Assembly (NCBI GenBank): GCA_030629485.1
Contig: DAOVOW010000010.1
Coordinates: 1 to 14,580, forward strand
Reading direction: 5' to 3'
Origin: a bacterium
Lineage (GTDB): Bacteria; Zixibacteria; MSB-5A5; GN15; FEB-12
DNA length: 14,580 bases
Positions 14,096 through 14,580 of the stretch are shown piece by piece. The notes beneath the pieces are model-generated. The model was not told the origin of the DNA and searched no databases. It saw only the letters and a program-made list of their open reading frames with translations. Position 1 is the first letter of the stretch; each line of letters starts with the position of its first letter. The translations under genes and the position numbers were made by a program.

Positions 14096-14580
14096 TGCCC
14101 TGCTCCTGTCGCCGCCTCGACGCGATAACCCCAGGAATCATGCAGCCGATCGAGGTCACGTGTGAAATCATCATAGGCTTTCTTCAGGTCCTCAAACTCC
14201 TCGCACTTCTCTGGTTTTTTCTGGCCTTCGCACGCCTTGATCATCTCCTCCAGCGAGGTCACCTGTTTCTCTAGGTGAGGAAGCTTCGACTTAGCGAATT
14301 CCTCTTTGACGCTAAACTCAGAACCGGCTTCGTCGATAAGATCCAGCGCAACGTCCGGCAGATTGCGTTCGCTGAGATATCGCTGGGAGTACTTGACCGA
14401 CGCGATCACAGCCTCCCTGGTATAAGTCATTTCGTGATGCTTTTCATAGTTGGCAATGACGCCCGTGACGATGCGAACGGCGTCGTCGTAAGGCGGTTCC
14501 TCGACTTTCACGCGCTCGAAGCGCCGGTCCAGCGCCTTGTCTTTTTCCAAATACCTGGTGTACTCTTCCTCGGTGGTAGC
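14092..14580 (-). CDS. tssH: ClpV/TssH ATPase, first half (end of AAA+ domain 1 plus middle domain), 5' end outside window
   Basis: This is the downstream end of a Clp/Hsp100 unfoldase; 162 residues are visible and the frame stays open to the window edge. The visible part starts in the ClpB-like ATTxxEY segment, followed by the arginine-finger region KALDRRF (about residues 15-21) and the sensor-type stretch RNLPDVALDLIDEAGSE of AAA+ domain 1. A short charged coiled coil follows (LPHLEKQVTSLEEMI and onwards), shorter than the ClpB middle domain and closer to ClpC. In a T6SS locus this ATPase is expected to be ClpV, which extracts and recycles the contracted TssB/TssC sheath in the cytoplasm. 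The ORF ends in TGA before any second AAA+ domain; its stop overlaps the start of the next ORF as ATGA. The TTG at 14550 aligns to an internal leucine and is not the start. Confidence 0.9.
   Translation of the reverse strand, partial: ATTEEEYTRYLEKDKALDRRFERVKVEEPPYDDAVRIVTGVIANYEKHHEMTYTREAVIASVKYSQRYLSERNLPDVALDLIDEAGSEFSVKEEFAKSKLPHLEKQVTSLEEMIKACEGQKKPEKCEEFEDLKKAYDDFTRDLDRLHDSWGYRVEAATGAGQ
14103..14107 (-). promoter_or_regulatory. Ribosome binding site of the second ClpV ORF
   Basis: The minus strand reads AGGAG, seven bases before the ATG at 14095 and inside the end of the first ClpV ORF. It decides the start and argues that the second ORF is translated in its own right rather than being a frameshift artefact. 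Confidence 0.6.

Noticed and set aside
14081..14110. Programmed -1 frameshift joining the two ClpV ORFs
   Set aside because: No slippery heptamer is visible at the overlap (GGGCAATGA), while a proper binding site and ATG are present. Re-initiation explains the arrangement better.

Overview
The window is one compact block of a type VI secretion system (T6SS). Every credible gene lies on the minus strand, so transcription runs from the right edge (14580) towards position 1. Genes are separated by at most about 125 bases and several overlap by four bases. Recognisable parts are the sheath (TssB, TssC), tube (Hcp/TssD), spike (VgrG/TssI), baseplate (TssE, TssF, TssG, TssK) and the disassembly ATPase (ClpV/TssH).

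Layout in transcription order: the end of a ClpV ORF holding the end of AAA+ domain 1 and a short middle domain (14580-14092, cut by the window edge); a separate ORF holding AAA+ domain 2 (14095-12998); tssB (12967-12527); tssC (12502-11084); hcp/tssD (10956-10546); vgrG/tssI (10464-8677); tssE (8680-8294); tssF (8173-6509); tssG (6512-5562); a candidate internal promoter; tssK (5492-4044); a tail-anchored protein (4033-3101); a membrane-anchored GTPase-like protein (3062-1449); a soluble protein of unknown function (1436-846); a secreted or periplasmic protein (806-288); and a clear intrinsic terminator (235-260). The outer 230 bases at the left end are non-coding and rich in palindromes.

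The envelope-spanning part is the unusual half. No canonical TssJ lipoprotein, TssL/DotU, TssM/IcmF or TssA is visible. Where they would be expected there is a 310-residue protein with one C-terminal membrane segment, and a 537-residue protein with a complete GTPase signature, one membrane segment and only about 180 residues beyond it. Two small unfamiliar proteins follow. I infer that this four-gene tail encodes an alternative membrane complex. Three further oddities are the split ClpV, a PASTA-like domain at the start of TssG, and a tube protein that resembles the Bacteroidota TssD family.

The organism is a Gram-negative (two-membrane) bacterium of moderate to fairly high GC. The Bacteroidota-like TssD suggests a member or relative of the FCB group (for example a Zixibacteria-like lineage). 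That placement is inference; no marker gene in the window settles it. No effector, immunity, PAAR, tRNA, rRNA, CRISPR or transposase gene is visible.
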